A model generated the notes under the pieces. It did no database searches, was not told the origin of the DNA, and worked only from the letters and a program-made list of their open reading frames with translations. This document shows positions 61,601 through 64,000 of a stretch of DNA of 64,000 nt, piece after piece. The DNA is from Cupriavidus necator (lineage in GTDB: Bacteria; Pseudomonadota; Gammaproteobacteria; Burkholderiales; Burkholderiaceae): NCBI RefSeq assembly GCF_013141915.1, contig NZ_SROX01000007.1:1-64000 (forward strand). Reading direction: 5' to 3'. How positions within the stretch are numbered: position 1 is the stretch's first letter; each line of letters starts with the position of its first letter. The position numbers and the translations under genes are program-made.

Positions 61601-62254
61601 ATGCCAACCGCGCCGGCCCCGCGGCGAGCGCCGCGCAAACTGGCCGCCGAGAGCAAGCTGATGGTGCCGCTGGACGCGCTGCGTCCCACCCAGATCACGG
61701 TGGGCGGCTACCACGTAGCGCAAAAGGTCCATGTGACGCGTCGGGTTGCGCCGGAAGCGCGCGCGGCGTTCCTGGACCGGCACCGCGTGCACCTGGTGAT
61801 CGGACCGGCCCAGACGCTTTATGTGGTCGACCACCACCACTGGGTGCGCGCGTGGCATGACCTGGGACTCACCCATGTGCCCGCCATCGTCCGCGCCGAC
61901 CTGAGCGACATGGACGTGCCGGCATTCTGGCGCCACATGGTCGCCAACCATATGGTCCATCCTTACGACGAGCATGGACGCAAGCGCCCGCTGACCGAAC
62001 TGCCCGAGGCCATCCACGACATGCGCGACGACCCTTATCGCAGCCTGGAAGCCTTCGTCCAGCTGGCCGGCGGCTACCGCAAGGTCAAGACCGCCTATAT
62101 GGACTTCCGCTGGGCGGATTTCTTCCGGCGCCACGTGCCCGGTCCGTTCGATACGCCGCACCACTTCGCCTTTGCGCTGGCGAGCGCTTTCAAGCTGGCG
62201 CACTCCCGCGAGGCAAAGGACCTGCCGGGCTATATCGGCGCGCTGGGATGCTGA
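61601..62254 (+). CDS. ParB-like nuclease-family protein, paralogue B
   Basis: A 217-residue protein paralogous to the one at 57824-58552. It keeps LRPTQITVGGYHVAQKVHV, LYVVDHHHWVRAWHDLG, HMVHPYDEHGRKRPLTELPEAIHDMRDDPYRSLEAFVQLAGGYRK and YMDFRWADFFRRHV. Identity between the two is high in these blocks and low outside. The conserved triple histidine with nearby Asp/Glu could bind a metal. The gene starts four bases after the BON gene in a common transcript, whereas paralogue A is in the opposite direction with the stress-protein gene. Family: putative ParB-like nuclease, function unknown. Confidence 0.8.
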   Translation: MPTAPAPRRAPRKLAAESKLMVPLDALRPTQITVGGYHVAQKVHVTRRVAPEARAAFLDRHRVHLVIGPAQTLYVVDHHHWVRAWHDLGLTHVPAIVRADLSDMDVPAFWRHMVANHMVHPYDEHGRKRPLTELPEAIHDMRDDPYRSLEAFVQLAGGYRKVKTAYMDFRWADFFRRHVPGPFDTPHHFAFALASAFKLAHSREAKDLPGYIGALGC

Positions 62255-62272
62255 GCGCCGGTGCGGTGACGA

Positions 62273-63367
62273 TCAGCCATTGGTGCCGTTGGTGCCTGTC
62301 TTGCCGTTGGCCGGCCGGGACTGGCCTGCCGCCAGCAACTGCAGCAGCCGCGCCTCGTCCGCGCGCAGCCGCGTCATCGCCGGCGCGCGCCCGCCGGCCT
62401 GCAGTACGCCGGCGAGGTACGCCTCGATCACGTCGGGGTGCACATAGCATTTGCGGCACACCGCGACGGTGTTGCGCAACTGGCCCGCGACCTCGCGGAT
62501 GGCATCGGTCACGGCCTTGCGGCGCGCGGTCTCGCTGGCTGCTTCAGGCAGCTTGCGCAGGATCGCCAACGCATGCACGCTGCCGGCCCAGGTGCGAAAA
62601 TCCTTGGCGGTAAAGTCGCCGCCACTCACTTCCTGCAGGTAGGCGTTGACATCGGCCGAGCCGATCTCGCGGATCTCGCCGTCGCTGTCGCGGTACTTGA
62701 ACAGGCATTGCCCAGGCAGGTCGGCGCAGTTGCGCACGATGCGCGCGAGGCGCGGGTCGTTGACCGAGACGTCGTGCGTGATGCCGCTCTTGCCGGTGAA
62801 CTGGAAGCGCAGCCGGCTGCCGCGCACGGTCACGTGGCGGCGCCGCAGCGTGGTCAGGCCGTAGGTGCGGTTCTGCCGCGCGTAACGCGGCGAGCCCACG
62901 CGCACCAGCGTGGCGTCGAGCAGCAGCACCACCGCGGCCACCACTTTCTCGCGCGGCATGCCGTTGCGGCGCAGGTCGCGCGCCACGCGGGCGCGCAGGC
63001 GCGGCAGCGCGGCGCCAAAAGCCGCCAGCCGCGCGTACTTGTCCGTATCGCGCAGCGCGGCCCATTGCGGGTGGTAGACGTACTGCTTGCGCCCGCGCGC
63101 ATCGCGCCCGGTGGCCTGCAGGTGGCCGCGCGGATCGGGGCAGATCCACACCGACTCATAGGCCGGCGGGATCGCCAGCGTCGCAATGCGCGCCAGCGTG
63201 GCGGCATCGGCCACGCGCTTGCCGTCCGGCCCGGTATAGCTGAAGCCGCTGCCATGGCGCCGGCGCGTGATGCCAGGCTTGCTGTCGTCGACATAGCGCA
63301 GCCCCGCGTCGCGCAGCACCGTGTCGAGCGCGGCGGGGGCGTCGGTGCCGGGCAGCGTGCTGTCCAT
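62273..63367 (-). CDS. DNA topoisomerase IB (poxvirus-like)
   Basis: A 364-residue type IB topoisomerase of the bacterial-viral kind. RYVDDSKPGITRRRHGSGFSYTGPDG opens the N-terminal domain. The catalytic set appears as VRVGSPRYARQNRTYGLTTLRRRHV, with the first arginine and the recruiting lysine region, and FTGKSGITHDVSV. The nucleophile is Y308 in AVCRKCYVHPDVIEAY. These enzymes relax supercoils of either sign without ATP. Such genes occur in many Betaproteobacteria beside stress genes. It converges on the ParB-like gene and follows the hydrolase gene by 11 bases on the same strand, suggesting an operon. Confidence 0.9.
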   Translation of the reverse strand: MDSTLPGTDAPAALDTVLRDAGLRYVDDSKPGITRRRHGSGFSYTGPDGKRVADAATLARIATLAIPPAYESVWICPDPRGHLQATGRDARGRKQYVYHPQWAALRDTDKYARLAAFGAALPRLRARVARDLRRNGMPREKVVAAVVLLLDATLVRVGSPRYARQNRTYGLTTLRRRHVTVRGSRLRFQFTGKSGITHDVSVNDPRLARIVRNCADLPGQCLFKYRDSDGEIREIGSADVNAYLQEVSGGDFTAKDFRTWAGSVHALAILRKLPEAASETARRKAVTDAIREVAGQLRNTVAVCRKCYVHPDVIEAYLAGVLQAGGRAPAMTRLRADEARLLQLLAAGQSRPANGKTGTNGTNG

Positions 63368-63378
63368 GGGTGCGGGCG

Positions 63379-64000
63379 CTAGGCGGCGCCCGGCGCGCTC
63401 GCCGACTCGGGTTGCGGCGTTTCGAGCCCGGCGTCGGGTGCGGGCGGCGCAGGCTTCGGCGGCGCCGGCGGCACCGCGCGTTCGGCCGTGACCGGGCCGG
63501 CCCGGGCCACGGTGACCATTTCACGCAGCCAGTTGACCAGCATGCTGCTGTAGGTGCGCTGGTATTCCTCATCGGCGAGGCCATGGTCGGCGCCCTTGAT
63601 GACGCGGTAGGTCAGCGAGTTGGCATGGATGCAGGAATCGACATAGCTCATCACCGCAGCATGGGGCACGATCTGGTCGTGCTCGGATTCGATCACCAGT
63701 ACGTCGCCGGTAAACGCCGTGCAGGCGCGCAGCGCGCGGTTGCTCGCGGGCGGCACCATATGGCGCCGGTAGTTCACCAGGTCTTGCTCGCGATGCAACT
63801 GGCGCTTGGGCAGGTCCCAGCCCGAGTCCATGTATAGCGCCGGGGCCCGGAACGCCAGCCAGCGCACCTGGCGCAGGGCGCTGAGCAGCGCGGCCAGGTA
63901 GCCGCCATAGCTGCTGCCCACCACCGCGATCGCGTTGCGGTCCACCTCGGGCTGGCGCACCAGCACGTCGTAGGCGGCCACCACGTCGGCCAGGTTGCGG
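63379..64000 (-). CDS. Alpha/beta hydrolase, 5' end beyond the window
   Basis: The last 207 codons of a serine hydrolase are present, and the frame runs open off the right end. Nucleophile serine is in VGSSYGGYLAALLS, the acid in ESEHDQIVPHAAV and the histidine in IKGADHGLADEEY, the order of an alpha/beta-hydrolase fold of the dipeptidyl-peptidase/dienelactone-hydrolase type. The C-terminal 35 residues are Pro/Ala-rich. An internal GTG at 63984 is not the real start, since homology-like coding continues upstream (RNLADVVAAYD). It is probably transcribed with the topoisomerase gene. Substrate unknown. Confidence 0.8.
   Translation of the reverse strand, partial: RNLADVVAAYDVLVRQPEVDRNAIAVVGSSYGGYLAALLSALRQVRWLAFRAPALYMDSGWDLPKRQLHREQDLVNYRRHMVPPASNRALRACTAFTGDVLVIESEHDQIVPHAAVMSYVDSCIHANSLTYRVIKGADHGLADEEYQRTYSSMLVNWLREMVTVARAGPVTAERAVPPAPPKPAPPAPDAGLETPQPESASAPGAA

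Noticed and set aside
57824..62254. A partition (par) locus or plasmid origin because of ParB-like genes
   Set aside because: No parA, parS-like 16-mers, iterons or replication gene were seen, and the ParB GERR motif is missing.

Overview
The window is high-GC DNA with strong third-position GC bias. Its gene content (a nirS-type nir locus, norR-norA-norB, a pcaHGB/pcaDC set with pobA, narXL, ubiTVU and many LysR genes) fits a beta-proteobacterium of the Cupriavidus/Ralstonia group, most likely its second chromosome or chromid. This assignment rests on gene order and protein resemblance only.

Layout. (1) 1-3245: lower-GC accessory DNA with a STAS-like/GHKL ATPase fusion, a DUF429 protein and a small HTH protein. 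It ends in a 75-bp inverted-repeat element abutting nirS. (2) 3246-11407: nirS lacks its 5' part, followed by an apparently intact set nirM-nirC-nirF-nirDL-nirG-nirH-nirJ-nirN-nirE for electron donation and heme d1 synthesis. (3) 11489-20229: 4-hydroxybenzoate/protocatechuate catabolism: pobA with a divergent AraC regulator, then pcaHG, pcaB and a pcaDC fusion with divergent pcaQ, and the transporter pcaK. (4) 20654-38397: a mixed region with a DUF2905 protein, MCP, phospholipase D-family synthase, LysR/MFS pair, two-component pair, OB-fold-like lipoprotein, BON protein, xthA, LysR/amidase/TctC, LysR/quinone reductase and an NTF2-like protein. (5) 38418-41298: soxR with a SoxR-type promoter reading into a frameshifted RidA-family gene, a cytochrome c, a secreted low-complexity protein and a FrnE-like DsbA protein. 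(6) 41378-56968: anaerobic nitrogen-oxide block: norB, norA, divergent norR, a GGDEF protein, ubiT-ubiV-ubiU, a nitronate monooxygenase-like enzyme, an NnrS-like membrane protein, and narX-narL. (7) 57228-64000: stress-type cluster with DUF3309, DUF3008, two ParB-like nuclease-family paralogues, a YflT-like protein, an SDR, a second BON protein, topoisomerase IB and an alpha/beta hydrolase cut by the window end.

How the parts fit. NarXL senses nitrate/nitrite, NorR senses NO and drives norAB from a sigma54 promoter, UbiTVU makes ubiquinone without oxygen, and the nir operon would supply the heme d1 nitrite reductase. With nirS truncated, this locus cannot encode nitrite reductase although the cofactor genes persist. 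In the catabolic block PobA makes protocatechuate and PcaHG, PcaB and PcaDC carry it to 3-oxoadipate. The later pcaIJF steps are not in the window.

Points of most interest are the nirS truncation and its repeat element, the STAS-GHKL fusion, a RidA gene that one base would repair beneath a SoxR-type promoter, and well-formed operator arrays before norA, pcaK, pcaH/pcaQ, pobA and the quinone reductase. No tRNA, rRNA, CRISPR array or complete insertion sequence was seen.
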